A DNA stretch of 64,000 nucleotides. It comes from Gilliamella sp. ESL0443 (GTDB lineage: Bacteria > Pseudomonadota > Gammaproteobacteria > Enterobacterales > Orbaceae). The stretch covers positions 2,170,001 through 2,234,000 of the forward strand of contig NZ_CP048263.1 of assembly GCF_019469165.1 (NCBI RefSeq). The letters run 5' to 3'. The translations under genes were made by a program, and so were the position numbers. This document shows, piece by piece, positions 30,256-43,371 of this stretch. The first letter of the stretch is position 1. Each line of letters opens with the position of its first letter. The notes beneath the pieces were generated by a model that saw only the letters and a program-made list of their open reading frames with translations, made no database searches and was not told where the DNA came from.

Positions 30256-30837
30256 TTAGATAAACTGTCTATTTTCTTCGGCGATCTGACAGGCTTTTTT
30301 TAAGATCTGACCAACTAGCATAATACTGATTGCTAAAAGCAGTGTCATAAAATCTTCGCTAGTAAACGCTACCGTAAAATAACGCTCTGGTTGATTGTAA
30401 CTTAATATTGCCGTTATTACCGGTTCTGAAAGTACGCCCATTACCGCCCAAATCACCAAAAATTTACCAAAGTTATAACAGTATTTTGTTGATTTAACGG
30501 AAAAATAGTCCGCTTGCGCAAAATTAACCAGCATTAATCGTAGTTGATTAAAAGCATAAATTAAAATAACAATTCTGCCGGTATCAATAAGTGTTGCTAA
30601 GGCAGCTTGCCAAAAGTTTAGGCCTGTAGAAATGTCGATACTATCATCCATTGTAGTGGAAATGAAAAAAGAATATCCATCCGATCCAAACCCAATATTG
30701 TTCTTATCAAAAAAGTAAAATAACAAAGGCGATATCGTTCCAATCAGCATACATAAGATAGGGATCAAAATTAATACTGACATCAATTTACAATATTGAT
30801 TTAAGCGAGTCTGATTTTTAGCTATATCTGTGTTCAT
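30256..30837 (-). CDS. DUF2975 family membrane protein
   Basis: 193 residues with four hydrophobic segments (about 20-44, 75-95, 118-138, 158-180). Recognised as DUF2975 from size, topology and partner HTH gene. No known function. Its expression is probably tied to the HTH regulator downstream. Confidence 0.8.
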   Translation of the reverse strand: MNTDIAKNQTRLNQYCKLMSVLILIPILCMLIGTISPLLFYFFDKNNIGFGSDGYSFFISTTMDDSIDISTGLNFWQAALATLIDTGRIVILIYAFNQLRLMLVNFAQADYFSVKSTKYCYNFGKFLVIWAVMGVLSEPVITAILSYNQPERYFTVAFTSEDFMTLLLAISIMLVGQILKKACQIAEENRQFI

Positions 30838-30959
30838 TTTTATTTCCTTTTGGTTAAATTTACCAAATAGAGTATAAGCTGAGGGAAATAAAAAAACAAC
30901 AATTTATTAAAGTAAAACGATAATAATTTATCGCTATTCACTTATTTGTGATTATAAAA

Positions 30960-30986
30960 AAGCCTTGCTGTTTAACGGCAAGGCTT
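30960..30986 (-). terminator. Intrinsic terminator of rpoH
   Basis: 9-bp stem AAGCCTTGC / GCAAGGCTT with 9-nt loop, followed by TTTTTAT on the minus strand, 20 bp past the rpoH stop. Confidence 0.9.
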
Positions 30987-31005
30987 CAAAAAATTAACTA
31001 ATTAT

Positions 31006-31866
31006 TTATGCTTCAATAGCAACACGTAGTTTTTTCATTGCATTTTTTTCGAGTTGGCGTATACGCTCAGCCGAAACACTATATTTATCAGCCAAAACCT
31101 GCAATGTTGATTTGCTATCATCAGCATCTAACCAACGCGCTTTAATAATATCTTGGCTACGCTCGTCTAATTGAGATAATGCATCATGTAATTTATCAGT
31201 TGCATCATTTTCCCAATTGTCATTTTCAATTGATTTAGAAAAATCAGAATTAACATCTTCTAAATAAAGCGCAGGAGCAACAATTGAATTATCATCGTCA
31301 TCACTATCAATATCAAATGACATATCTTGCGCTGACATTCGTGATTCCATCTCTAGTACATCTTTACGACTTACGCCAAGCTCATCAGCAACCATATCAA
31401 CTTCAGCACTATTAAACCAACCTAAACGTTGTTTATTTTTTCTCAAATTAAAAAATAATTTTCTTTGCGCTTTAGTGGTTGCGACTTTTACAATACGCCA
31501 GTTTTTTAGTACGTATTCGTGAATTTCAGCTTTTATCCAGTGTACCGCAAAAGAGACTAAACGTACTCCCATTCCTGGATTAAAACGACGTACCGCTTTC
31601 ATTAAACCAATATTACCTTCTTGAATCAAATCAGCTTGTGGTAAACCATAACCAGAATATCCACGCGCAATATGCGCAACAAAGCGTAAGTGAGACAAAA
31701 TTAATTGTCTTGCTGCATCAACATCATCATGATAATAAAGTCTTTCACCTAGAGACTTTTCTTCCTCAGCTGTTAGCATCGGATAAGTATTTATCATACG
31801 AAGATATGATTCAATATTTCCTTGTGGGATTAAAGCACCTGCTTGCATTTTTAAATCAGTACTCAT
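31006..31866 (-). CDS. rpoH: RNA polymerase heat-shock sigma factor (sigma-32)
   Basis: 286 residues (E. coli 284). Region 2 '[40 protein letters not shown]' type segment (in part), the diagnostic RpoH box '[10 protein letters not shown]', and region 4 HTH '[22 protein letters not shown]'. It follows ftsYEX as in E. coli, with a 164-bp gap containing its own CRP site and leader hairpin. The ribosome-binding site is a strong AAGGGGGG 6 nt before ATG; FtsH, the protease that degrades sigma-32 in E. coli, is also in this window. Confidence 0.97.
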   Translation of the reverse strand: MSTDLKMQAGALIPQGNIESYLRMINTYPMLTAEEEKSLGERLYYHDDVDAARQLILSHLRFVAHIARGYSGYGLPQADLIQEGNIGLMKAVRRFNPGMGVRLVSFAVHWIKAEIHEYVLKNWRIVKVATTKAQRKLFFNLRKNKQRLGWFNSAEVDMVADELGVSRKDVLEMESRMSAQDMSFDIDSDDDDNSIVAPALYLEDVNSDFSKSIENDNWENDATDKLHDALSQLDERSQDIIKARWLDADDSKSTLQVLADKYSVSAERIRQLEKNAMKKLRVAIEA

Positions 31867-31894
31867 TTAATTCCCCCCTTAAATTAGACTAATT

Positions 31895-31919
31895 TTGTTA
31901 CATCTTACTGGTGTAACAA
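31895..31919 (-). promoter_or_regulatory. Inverted repeat in the rpoH leader
   Basis: 8-bp perfect inverted repeat TTGTTACA / TGTAACAA with a 9-nt loop, about 30 bp upstream of the rpoH start and just upstream of its ribosome-binding site. Could be an RNA hairpin or a protein operator at the transcription start. Confidence 0.55.
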
Positions 31920-31950
31920 TTTAAATTCTTTCTTTTAATTTAGACCACTA

Positions 31951-31972
31951 AAATGTGATTTAGTTCACATTT
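31951..31972 (-). promoter_or_regulatory. Perfect CRP-binding site upstream of rpoH
   Basis: TGTGA-N6-TCACA, with AAA and TTT flanks, at 31954-31969; matches the CRP consensus fully. Its centre is about 95 bp before the rpoH start codon. CRP regulation of rpoH is known in E. coli. The putative -10 (about 31922-31928) is poor, as expected of an activated promoter. Confidence 0.8.
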
Positions 31973-32029
31973 TTATCATAATTTTTATTATGTAGGATCT
32001 GGTAAAAATGGCAAATATTTAATCCACCA

Positions 32030-32998
32030 TTATGAAGCTATAACCATTTTATTCAAATACTTTTTAGTAGCAATAAATGCTGAAAACCAACCTATAATCA
32101 TCGAGAATAAGATAATTAATAAGCTTTCATCCCATGAAAGACCATTTATATTAACTATTGTTCCAAAAACATCCGATACATGCAACATGGTTGAATCTAT
32201 TTGAAGGATAAATACTTTCGATAGAACCAAAGCCAAAATAGCACTAATTAATCCAGTAAAAATACCATTATATAAAAATGGTCGTAAAATAAAGCCTTCC
32301 GTTGCCCCAATCAATTGCATAACCATAATCGTTTGCCTGCGAGCAAATATATTTAACCGAATGCTATTCCCAATAACCAGTGACACAGCAATGATCATAA
32401 AGATTGAAATCGTCCATACTATTGATTTGACCATATTGGTTAATGCCGTTAATCGCGTAAACCAACTGTCATCAAGCTGTACATCATCGACACCATCTAT
32501 TTTTCGTAATTGTGCTTGTAGATCGTGTAATTTATTAGTTTGCTTAGCTTCTTCAACTGGAAAAATAATAGCAACAGCAGGCAATGGATTGTCAGCAAGT
32601 AAATCAAGTGCATCATCAAATCCTGACCAAGTTTTGAATTCATCGCGTGTTTCATCTCGAGAAAGATAAGTCACATTTTGAACTTCAGGAATCGTTTTAA
32701 ATTTGTCAATTAAATTATTAGTTTGCTCTGGCGTTAGTGTTTTGTTTATATAAACTGTTACGTTAGGAGTTGGATACCATTGCTCTGCTGCTTGATTTGC
32801 ATTTTTTAATAGTAAATAGCCTATTGTCGGTAAAGTAATTGAAATAGCAATAACAAAAATAGTCAGCAAAGAGGCAAATATATTTTGATAAAAATAGTTA
32901 AATACATTATGCCATGCATAGCCAATCTGCCTTTTCCAACGCCCTAAAAAGCTATTATTCTTTTTTTGTTTAGATGGTTTAATCTTGGCCTTTATCAT
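32030..32998 (-). CDS. ftsX: Cell-division protein FtsX
   Basis: Permease-like partner of FtsE that activates septal amidases through EnvC-type proteins. 322 residues from ATG 32998, which overlaps the ftsE stop (TGATG); a TTG at 33001 is the alternative. N-terminal basic cytosolic region, four transmembrane helices (about 40-62, 190-215, 240-265, 287-310) and a periplasmic loop with 'VTVYINKTLTPEQ' and 'LSRDETRDEF'. Order ftsY-ftsE-ftsX as in E. coli. Confidence 0.96.
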   Translation of the reverse strand: MIKAKIKPSKQKKNNSFLGRWKRQIGYAWHNVFNYFYQNIFASLLTIFVIAISITLPTIGYLLLKNANQAAEQWYPTPNVTVYINKTLTPEQTNNLIDKFKTIPEVQNVTYLSRDETRDEFKTWSGFDDALDLLADNPLPAVAIIFPVEEAKQTNKLHDLQAQLRKIDGVDDVQLDDSWFTRLTALTNMVKSIVWTISIFMIIAVSLVIGNSIRLNIFARRQTIMVMQLIGATEGFILRPFLYNGIFTGLISAILALVLSKVFILQIDSTMLHVSDVFGTIVNINGLSWDESLLIILFSMIIGWFSAFIATKKYLNKMVIAS

Positions 32999-33657
32999 CA
33001 ACTTTTAACCTCTAAACGTCCTTGATTTAAATTGAGTATTCGATGGTGTTTTCGACGAATAAGCCCCATGTTATGCGTTGCCATCAGTACAGTTACACCA
33101 GTCTGGTTAAACTCTTCAAATAATTTCAATATATCTTTTGAAAGTCTATCATCTAAATTACCAGTAGGTTCATCAGCAAGTAATACGGTTGGGCGATTAA
33201 CAATAGCTCGAGCTATTCCTACGCGCTGTTGCTCCCCGCCAGATAATTGTATTGGATAAAATTTCATTTTATCAATCAATCCAACTTTATCTAATGCTGC
33301 TGAAACTCGTCTTTTAATTTCTTCGGCTGGCTTTCCTAAAATGATTAATGGAAAAGCCACATTCTCATAAACAGTATGATCTAATAATAATTGGTGATCT
33401 TGAAATATCATACCTATTGTACGGCGCAAAAACGGCACTTGATGTTTTTTTAAACGAGAAACATCAACACCATTAAGTAATACTTTACCATCATTCGCTT
33501 TTTCTAAACCACAAATCAAACGCATTAATGTGCTTTTACCTGCACCTGAATGGCCTGTTAAGAAAGCCATTTCCCCTTGTGATAAAGTAAATGTTATATT
33601 TTGCAAAGCTGGCTTTCCACCAGAATAAACTTTACTAACACGTTCAAATCGAATCAT
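32998..33657 (-). CDS. ftsE: Cell-division ATP-binding protein FtsE
   Basis: 219-residue ABC ATPase with Walker A GHSGAGKST, signature LSGGEQQR, Walker B 'VLLADEPTGNLD' and H-loop THN. With FtsX it links ATP hydrolysis to cell-wall splitting at the septum. It starts 9 bp after ftsY and overlaps ftsX. Confidence 0.97.
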   Translation of the reverse strand: MIRFERVSKVYSGGKPALQNITFTLSQGEMAFLTGHSGAGKSTLMRLICGLEKANDGKVLLNGVDVSRLKKHQVPFLRRTIGMIFQDHQLLLDHTVYENVAFPLIILGKPAEEIKRRVSAALDKVGLIDKMKFYPIQLSGGEQQRVGIARAIVNRPTVLLADEPTGNLDDRLSKDILKLFEEFNQTGVTVLMATHNMGLIRRKHHRILNLNQGRLEVKS

Positions 33658-33666
33658 GATTTATCT

Positions 33667-34605
33667 CTATTCTTCTGCTTCATCAAACAGTGCGTTAATA
33701 AAATCATCAGCAACAAATGGTCTTAGGTCTTCTATTTTTTCACCGACACCGATATAACGGATTGGAATATTAAACTGATCAGCAATGCTGAATATAATAC
33801 CACCTTTCGCAGTACCATCTAATTTAGTCAATGTCATCCCTGTTACACCAACAGCTTCATTAAATAATTTAGTTTGACTAATAGCATTTTGGCCTGTTCC
33901 TGCATCTATTGTTAACATGATTTCGTGAGGAGCAGTTTCATCTTGTTTTTTAATTACTCGTACAATCTTTTTCAATTCATCCATCAGATGTGATTTATTT
34001 TGCAAACGTCCTGCAGTATCAGCAATTAATACATCAATATTTTTCGCTTTTGCAGCTTGAATGGCATCAAAAATTACCGATGCAGAATCAGCATTAATGT
34101 GTTGTGCGATTACTGGGATATTATTACGTTCACCCCAAACCTGTAATTGTTCAACAGCAGCAGCGCGAAAAGTATCGCCAGCTGCAAGCATAACTGATTT
34201 ACCTTGTTGTTGAAATTGACGAGCTAATTTACCAATTGTCGTCGTTTTTCCAACACCGTTTACACCAACCATCAATATAACAAAAGGTTTGTGACTTTTT
34301 ATATTTAGAGGTTGTTGAGCACCATCTAAAATAGATTTCATTTCATTTTTTAATAGATCATGTAATGCATCAGCATCTTTTAATTCTTTTCTTGAAGCTT
34401 GTTGTGTTAATGTGCTTATTAATTTTTGTGTGGTATCGAAACCGACATCAGCAATAATCAATTGCTCTTCTAATTCTTCAAACAGTTGATCATCGATCTT
34501 TTTTCCTTTAAATAAGCTAAGAAAGCCAGATCCTATATTTTGTTTAGTTTTAAAAAGACCTTTTTTTAAACGAGAAAAAAAACCTTCTTTTTTTTGTTCA
34601 ATCAT
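33667..34605 (-). CDS. ftsY: Signal recognition particle receptor FtsY
   Basis: SRP receptor GTPase for co-translational insertion of membrane proteins. 312 residues with the full NG domain: 'GVNGVGKTTTIGKLA', 'DTFRAAAVEQL', 'DTAGRLQ', 'TKLDGTAKGG', 'GVGEKIEDLRPF'. The acidic A domain of E. coli FtsY (about 200 residues) is nearly absent; only a short basic N-terminus remains, so membrane contact probably relies on the N-terminal helix of the N domain. First gene of ftsYEX. Confidence 0.97.
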   Translation of the reverse strand: MIEQKKEGFFSRLKKGLFKTKQNIGSGFLSLFKGKKIDDQLFEELEEQLIIADVGFDTTQKLISTLTQQASRKELKDADALHDLLKNEMKSILDGAQQPLNIKSHKPFVILMVGVNGVGKTTTIGKLARQFQQQGKSVMLAAGDTFRAAAVEQLQVWGERNNIPVIAQHINADSASVIFDAIQAAKAKNIDVLIADTAGRLQNKSHLMDELKKIVRVIKKQDETAPHEIMLTIDAGTGQNAISQTKLFNEAVGVTGMTLTKLDGTAKGGIIFSIADQFNIPIRYIGVGEKIEDLRPFVADDFINALFDEAEE

Positions 34606-34739
34606 AAATAACTTATCCCATGATCAATATCAATGATCATTTTATCTTATTTTATTATAAAGCCCAACGTATTCGATCAAAGAGAGTCATATTATTGATC
34701 TATTTGATCCTTGAATCTTTTAAGGTTCGTGAATTAAAT

Positions 34740-35306
34740 TTAATTAATATAAAGATCGTTGAGAGTAATGGATCGCCATTCGCCTTGGGGTAGGTTGTGA
34801 GTAAATAAATTATACTTGCCAATCTGAACTCGAATTAAACGTAAGCAAGGAAATCCAACGGCGGCACACATTCTTCTAACTTGTCGATTTTTTCCTTCTG
34901 TTATAGTAATACTTATCCATGAAGTGGGAATTGTTTTGCGTTCTCGAATAGGTGGGACTCGTTGCCACAAATTAATAGGCTCTTCCAAAAAATCCACGAT
35001 TGCAGGTGCGGTGTGAAATTCCTTTAATTGTACACCACTGATTAATTTATCAATCGCTTGCTTATCAATTAACCCTTCAACTTGTACCCAATAGGTTTTA
35101 GATAATTTAAATTTTGGAGAACTAATTTTAGACTGCAATTTACCATCATTGGTCAGTAATAATAATCCTTCACTGTCAGTATCTAAACGACCAGCAGGAT
35201 AAAATCTAGGCATGGATATATAATCTTTTAATGTCTGATATTTTTCATGAGCAGAAAACTGTGTCACGACATTAAATGGTTTATTAAAAGCGATTAATGA
35301 ACTCAT
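34740..35306 (-). CDS. rluE: 23S rRNA pseudouridine(2457) synthase
   Basis: 188 residues from ATG 35306, preceded by GAGGA at 6 nt. RsuA-family pseudouridine synthase; catalytic Asp in 'YPAGRLDTDSEGLLLLTNDG', and 'PPIRERKTIPTSW' and 'EGKNRQVRRM' match E. coli RluE closely. The longer ORF to 35504 is the antisense of 5S rRNA and is rejected. It lies only 36 bp past the rRNA operon terminator on the same strand, with no evident promoter between, so expression may come from read-through of the operon whose 23S RNA it modifies. Confidence 0.93.
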   Translation of the reverse strand: MSSLIAFNKPFNVVTQFSAHEKYQTLKDYISMPRFYPAGRLDTDSEGLLLLTNDGKLQSKISSPKFKLSKTYWVQVEGLIDKQAIDKLISGVQLKEFHTAPAIVDFLEEPINLWQRVPPIRERKTIPTSWISITITEGKNRQVRRMCAAVGFPCLRLIRVQIGKYNLFTHNLPQGEWRSITLNDLYIN

Positions 35307-35341
35307 TCTATCCTCAGAAGAATTAAATAACCTTAGAATGC

Positions 35342-35368
35342 AAAAAAGCCCAGCATTGCTGCTGGGCT
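35342..35368 (-). terminator. rRNA operon terminator
   Basis: 9-bp stem AGCCCAGCA / TGCTGGGCT with a TTGC loop followed by six T on the minus strand, 16 bp after 5S. Confidence 0.93.
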
Positions 35369-35384
35369 CTCGCTCTAATTTAAA

Positions 35385-35504
35385 AGTCTGGCGGCACCCT
35401 ACTCTCACATGGGTAATACCCACACTACCATCGGCACTACGGCGTTTCACTTCTGAGTTCGGCATGGGGTCAGGTGGGACCACCGCGCTATTACCGCCAG
35501 ACAT
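35385..35504 (-). rRNA. rrf: 5S ribosomal RNA
   Basis: About 120 nt, reads TGTCTGGCGG at the 5' end and pairs with a CCGCCAGAC 3' end; internal 'GTGGTCCCACCTGACCCC' and 'GAACTCAGAAGTGAAAC' are those of gammaproteobacterial 5S. Last RNA of the operon. Confidence 0.96.
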
Positions 35505-35654
35505 ATTCTGTCTTCTCTTTCTTTCAACTGATGATGATTATCACATATCTTCACCAATCGCTCAATCCGGAACAAACTGTTTTATTAATCTTTAACCATC
35601 TTTCGATGATTTCTTACTCTCAACTTCGCGTAACCCAAAACAACTCCGAGTTGT

Positions 35655-38553
<2,899 letters not shown>

Positions 38554-38676
38554 TTACAACTCACAGTTGTCTTGGTTTTAATTACGCTTTTTTCTCTTTT
38601 CTACTTCATTACATTCATATTTTCATACAAATGCCTTCCGTAAAAACGAGAACTCGTTTCTTTCAGCTTGTTCCTA

Positions 38677-38690
38677 ATTGTTAAAGAGCT
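38677..38690 (-). promoter_or_regulatory. Spacer boxA antitermination element
   Basis: Reads AGCTCTTTAACAAT on the minus strand, between tRNA-Glu and 23S; this is the rrn boxA consensus bound by NusB/S10. Confidence 0.85.
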
Positions 38691-38760
38691 TTATCTTTCT
38701 ATTCATTCGAATATCAAATAAATACAAAAATAATTTTATTTTAGAAATAATCTCATCTGA

Positions 38761-38836
38761 TGGCGTCCCCTAGGGGATTCGAACCCCTGTTACCGCCGTG
38801 AAAGGGCGATGTCCTAGGCCTCTAGACGAAGGGGAC
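38761..38836 (-). tRNA. gltT: tRNA-Glu (anticodon TTC)
   Basis: 76-nt cloverleaf with encoded CCA. Acceptor GTCCCCT / AGGGGAC, T-loop GGTTCGAATCC, anticodon TTC at 38800-38802. It is the single tRNA in the 16S-23S spacer, as in E. coli rrnB/C/E/G type operons. Confidence 0.98.
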
Positions 38837-38889
38837 TTAATTATTTCTTATTAAACAAACAATCTGTGTGAACACTTACGAGCACTTCG

Positions 38890-40427
<1,538 letters not shown>

Positions 40428-40563
40428 AAAGTTTGATGCTCAATAACTGTCTCTGACATATTCAAATGAATCTTCAGTGTCACTTATCAAGACTTAATTT
40501 TTTCAGTCCGTAGACTTTTAATTTTTTGTCTCGCAAGTGCCCACACAGATTGTCTGTTTCTTC

Positions 40564-40576
40564 TTTTTAAAGAGCT
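40564..40576 (-). promoter_or_regulatory. Leader boxA element of the rRNA operon
   Basis: AGCTCTTTAAAAA on the minus strand, a near-consensus boxA in the 16S leader (AAAAA in place of ACAA). Confidence 0.7.
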
Positions 40577-40635
40577 GACAGCTTTAAGTTAACTTCTCAA
40601 TTTCTTGCTTCAGTTTGCTGTCTCAAGGGCTGCGT

Positions 40636-40664
40636 ATACTACGCTACACCTTTTTATTCGTCAA
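40636..40664 (-). promoter_or_regulatory. rRNA operon promoter P2
   Basis: -35 TTGACG (40659-40664), 17-bp spacer, -10 TAGTAT (40636-40641) on the minus strand, about 210 bp before 16S. Confidence 0.8.
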
Positions 40665-40744
40665 GATCTTTTTTCAAAATTTTTGATCTTGTTCACCAAC
40701 TTCATTATCGCCTGCTTTCGCTGACGCCGTGTCAGTGGATGCGC

Positions 40745-40772
40745 ATTATAGAGCCTTAGAAAAATCATGCAA
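40745..40772 (-). promoter_or_regulatory. rRNA operon promoter P1
   Basis: -35 TTGCAT (40767-40772), 16-bp spacer, -10 TATAAT (40745-40750), followed by the GCGC discriminator typical of stringently controlled rrn P1 promoters. AT-rich upstream sequence fits an UP element. Confidence 0.88.
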
Positions 40773-40930
40773 GCGATTATTGCAAATTTATTTCCGTTTG
40801 TGTTTTTTTTACACATAGCGCTATGAAAATAAACTAATTCTATACAAATTTTACAAACTTTCTTTAATTTACTATTGATTATATAATTGCTTTTTTTCTA
40901 TTTCAGTCTAACTTTTTAAGTGGATTTTTT

Positions 40931-41650
40931 ATGCCTTTCACTTTTGCACATCCAGCAATTGTTTTACCTTTTTACAAAAAGCCTAAATTTTTTTCCATGA
41001 CAACCTTAATTATAGGTAGTATGTCACCTGACTTTGAATATTTTCTTAGAATGAAAATAAAAAGTGATATGAGCCATACTTTATTAGGTATCTTTTATTT
41101 TGATCTACCAATAACATTAATGGTTGCTTTTATCTTTCACTTTATTATTCGTAATGAATTGATCAAGAATTTGCCCCATTTTCTTTATAAACGGTTTGCT
41201 CATTATCTAAATTTTAATTGGCGTGAATATAGCTACCATCACTGGTTTATTGTCATAACTTCTGCATTAATTGGCGCACTATCCCATTTAGGTTGGGATA
41301 GTTTTACCCACTTAACGGGCTTTTTTGTACAACACCTACCTTTTTTACAACAGACAATTTCATTAAAAAATACTAATATTCCTATCTACCAATTACTCCA
41401 ACATGGAAGTACTTTGATAGGATTTAGTTTAATATGTCTCTTTATTTTCAGATTACCGATCTTGGTTGATAAGACAAATAAAATTAGCTTTCTATATTGG
41501 GGGACAGTGTTTTTGATTTTTTTAAGTTGTTTTTCTCTCTTTTTCGCCAATACTATTCATACCTTTGGTCAAAGTGTGGTGAACTTTATTAATGCACTAT
41601 TTTTGGGGTTAATATTATCACCTCTTATCGTGAAAATTATACGGCATTAA
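40931..41650 (+). CDS. DUF4184 family membrane protein
   Basis: 239 residues; starts MPFTFAHPAIVLPF, the hallmark of DUF4184, with 'GSMSPDFEYFLRM' and 'GALSHLGWDSFTH' His/Asp motifs and five to six hydrophobic segments. These His and Asp residues resemble those of metal-dependent membrane hydrolases (YdjM/phospholipase-C-like), but no activity is established. Alone between the rRNA operon and gmhB. Confidence 0.88.
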   Translation: MPFTFAHPAIVLPFYKKPKFFSMTTLIIGSMSPDFEYFLRMKIKSDMSHTLLGIFYFDLPITLMVAFIFHFIIRNELIKNLPHFLYKRFAHYLNFNWREYSYHHWFIVITSALIGALSHLGWDSFTHLTGFFVQHLPFLQQTISLKNTNIPIYQLLQHGSTLIGFSLICLFIFRLPILVDKTNKISFLYWGTVFLIFLSCFSLFFANTIHTFGQSVVNFINALFLGLILSPLIVKIIRH

Positions 41651-41686
41651 TTTTAAATGCCGTATAACAATAGTATTTTTAGAAAA

Positions 41687-42223
41687 TTATGACTCTGCTT
41701 TTATTTTATTGGGTAAATCCACCAAGCTGTCAATTACCCAATCAGCTTGCACTAATGCTTCTTCAGTAATGGCATCACCGGTTTTCACCAAAACCGTTTT
41801 TTTAACTCCGGCCTTTTTCCCCGACAATAAATCAGACACTCGGTCACCGACCATATAAGAGTTGGCAATATCAATTTTTAACTCTTTCGCTGCTGTTTGT
41901 ATCATACCGGGATTTGGTTTTCGACATTCACAGTCATCAACCAGAGGATCATGTGGGCAATAATAAACACCATCAATATCAACACCTCGGTCTTGTAGTG
42001 ACCAATCCATCCATTCTGTTAAGGTATTGAATTGCTCGTCAGTAAATATGTTTCTCGCAATACCAGATTGGTTAGTTGTAATAACAAGTAAAAAACCCAT
42101 TTCTTTGAGTTCTCGCATTGCATCAATTACACCATCAATAAAGTGGAATTTATCAATAGTGTGTACATAATTGTAATCTATATTAATTGTACCATCTCGA
42201 TCTAAAAATATAGCAGGCTTCAT
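41687..42223 (-). CDS. gmhB: D-glycero-beta-D-manno-heptose 1,7-bisphosphate 7-phosphatase
   Basis: HAD phosphatase in the ADP-heptose pathway for LPS core. 178 residues; nucleophile D8 and acid D10 in 'LDRDGTIN', '[11 protein letters not shown]', zinc ligands in '[16 protein letters not shown]', and '[16 protein letters not shown]'. Divergent from metN and next to the rRNA operon, the same neighbourhood as E. coli rrnH-gmhB-metNIQ. Confidence 0.95.
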   Translation of the reverse strand: MKPAIFLDRDGTINIDYNYVHTIDKFHFIDGVIDAMRELKEMGFLLVITTNQSGIARNIFTDEQFNTLTEWMDWSLQDRGVDIDGVYYCPHDPLVDDCECRKPNPGMIQTAAKELKIDIANSYMVGDRVSDLLSGKKAGVKKTVLVKTGDAITEEALVQADWVIDSLVDLPNKIKAES

Positions 42224-42281
42224 GTTTAATCATCTTCCTTTTATAGAGGTGTCTATCTAGCTTTATATAGGATATTATCGA

Positions 42282-42310
42282 TTGACATAGATGTCTAGAC
42301 GTCTTAATAT
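42282..42310 (+). promoter_or_regulatory. metNIQ promoter with tandem MetJ boxes
   Basis: -35 TTGACA (42282-42287), 17-bp spacer and -10 TAATAT (42305-42310). The spacer is filled by two adjacent met boxes AGATGTCT (42289-42296) and AGACGTCT (42297-42304; perfect consensus). A weaker box AGGTGTCT is at 42247-42254. MetJ with S-adenosylmethionine should block this promoter. The gene starts 30 bp downstream. Confidence 0.92.
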
Positions 42311-42339
42311 TTATCCATTCCTTTTTATTAGTATATATC

Positions 42340-43371
42340 ATGATAAAACTTGAACACATCTCAAAAAATTTTGAGCACAATAAAACCACTATCCATGCTT
42401 TAAAGGACATTTCATTAAATGTTCCTCAAGGTAAAATTTATGGTGTTATTGGCAAGTCAGGCGCAGGTAAAAGCACATTAATACGTTGTGTCAATCTATT
42501 AGAAAAACCAACCAGTGGAAAAATATTTTTTGACAACCAAGATATCACCCATTTATCTAATCGAAAATTAATTGAAGTACGCCGAAAGATTAGCATGATT
42601 TTTCAGCATTTTAATTTGTTATCATCTAGAACTGTATTCGATAACATTGCTTTTCCACTTGAACTAAATAAAACACCTAAAAAGGTAATCAAGCAAAAAG
42701 TAAATGAGCTTATTGAACTTGTAGGTTTAAGTGAAAAGGCTGATGTCTATCCAGCTAATTTATCGGGTGGACAAAAACAACGCGTCGCTATTGCTAGAGC
42801 GTTAGCAAGTGATCCTAAAGTATTATTATGTGATGAAGCAACCAGTGCCCTTGACCCTGAAACAACACGTTCTATTTTAGCATTATTAAAAGATATCAAC
42901 CAAAAACTAGGTTTAACCATTTTATTAATCACTCATGAAATGGATGTTGTTAAACAGATTTGCGACCAAGTAGCAGTTATTAGTAACGGAGAATTAGTTG
43001 AACAATCTTCAGTCGGTGAAATGTTTTCGCATGCTAAAACAGATATTGCAAGGCAATTCATTCAATCAACATTACACCTTACTATTCCAGATGATTATTT
43101 AGCTAGACTAACACCAGTACATAAAGAAGGACTTAATCCACTTGTTCGTTTGGAATTTTCTGGTGTATCGGTAGATTTACCTTTACTGTCTCAAATAGCT
43201 AAAGAATTCGAAGTTGATAGTAATATTATCAGCGCTCAGATGGATTATGCGGGTGGCGTTAAATTTGGTTTGATGTTAACTGAAATGAAAGGAAAACAGA
43301 AAAGTACTGCATCAGCAATTGCGTTTCTAGAAAAAAATAATACTAAAGTTGAGGTTTTAGGCTATGTTTGA
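42340..43371 (+). CDS. metN: Methionine ABC importer ATP-binding protein
   Basis: 343 residues: ATPase with Walker [10 protein letters not shown], signature LSGGQKQR, Walker B '[12 protein letters not shown]', and a C-terminal NIL/ACT-like regulatory domain (about 265-343) that binds methionine for feedback inhibition. First gene of metNIQ, overlapping metI by 8 bp. Confidence 0.97.
   Translation: MIKLEHISKNFEHNKTTIHALKDISLNVPQGKIYGVIGKSGAGKSTLIRCVNLLEKPTSGKIFFDNQDITHLSNRKLIEVRRKISMIFQHFNLLSSRTVFDNIAFPLELNKTPKKVIKQKVNELIELVGLSEKADVYPANLSGGQKQRVAIARALASDPKVLLCDEATSALDPETTRSILALLKDINQKLGLTILLITHEMDVVKQICDQVAVISNGELVEQSSVGEMFSHAKTDIARQFIQSTLHLTIPDDYLARLTPVHKEGLNPLVRLEFSGVSVDLPLLSQIAKEFEVDSNIISAQMDYAGGVKFGLMLTEMKGKQKSTASAIAFLEKNNTKVEVLGYV

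Larger units (their letters stand above)
40428..40930. other. rRNA operon leader and promoter region, then gap to DUF4184 gene
   Basis: 503 bp without protein genes. It contains the 16S leader with a boxA-like element, tandem rrn promoters P2 and P1, and about 150 bp of AT-rich sequence up to 40930 that should include the UP element of P1 and the promoter of the divergent DUF4184 gene. Confidence 0.8.

Noticed and set aside
35307-35504. N-terminal extension of the rluE reading frame
   Set aside because: It is the antisense of 5S rRNA and the rrn terminator; the ATG at 35306 has a good ribosome-binding site and matches the family start.
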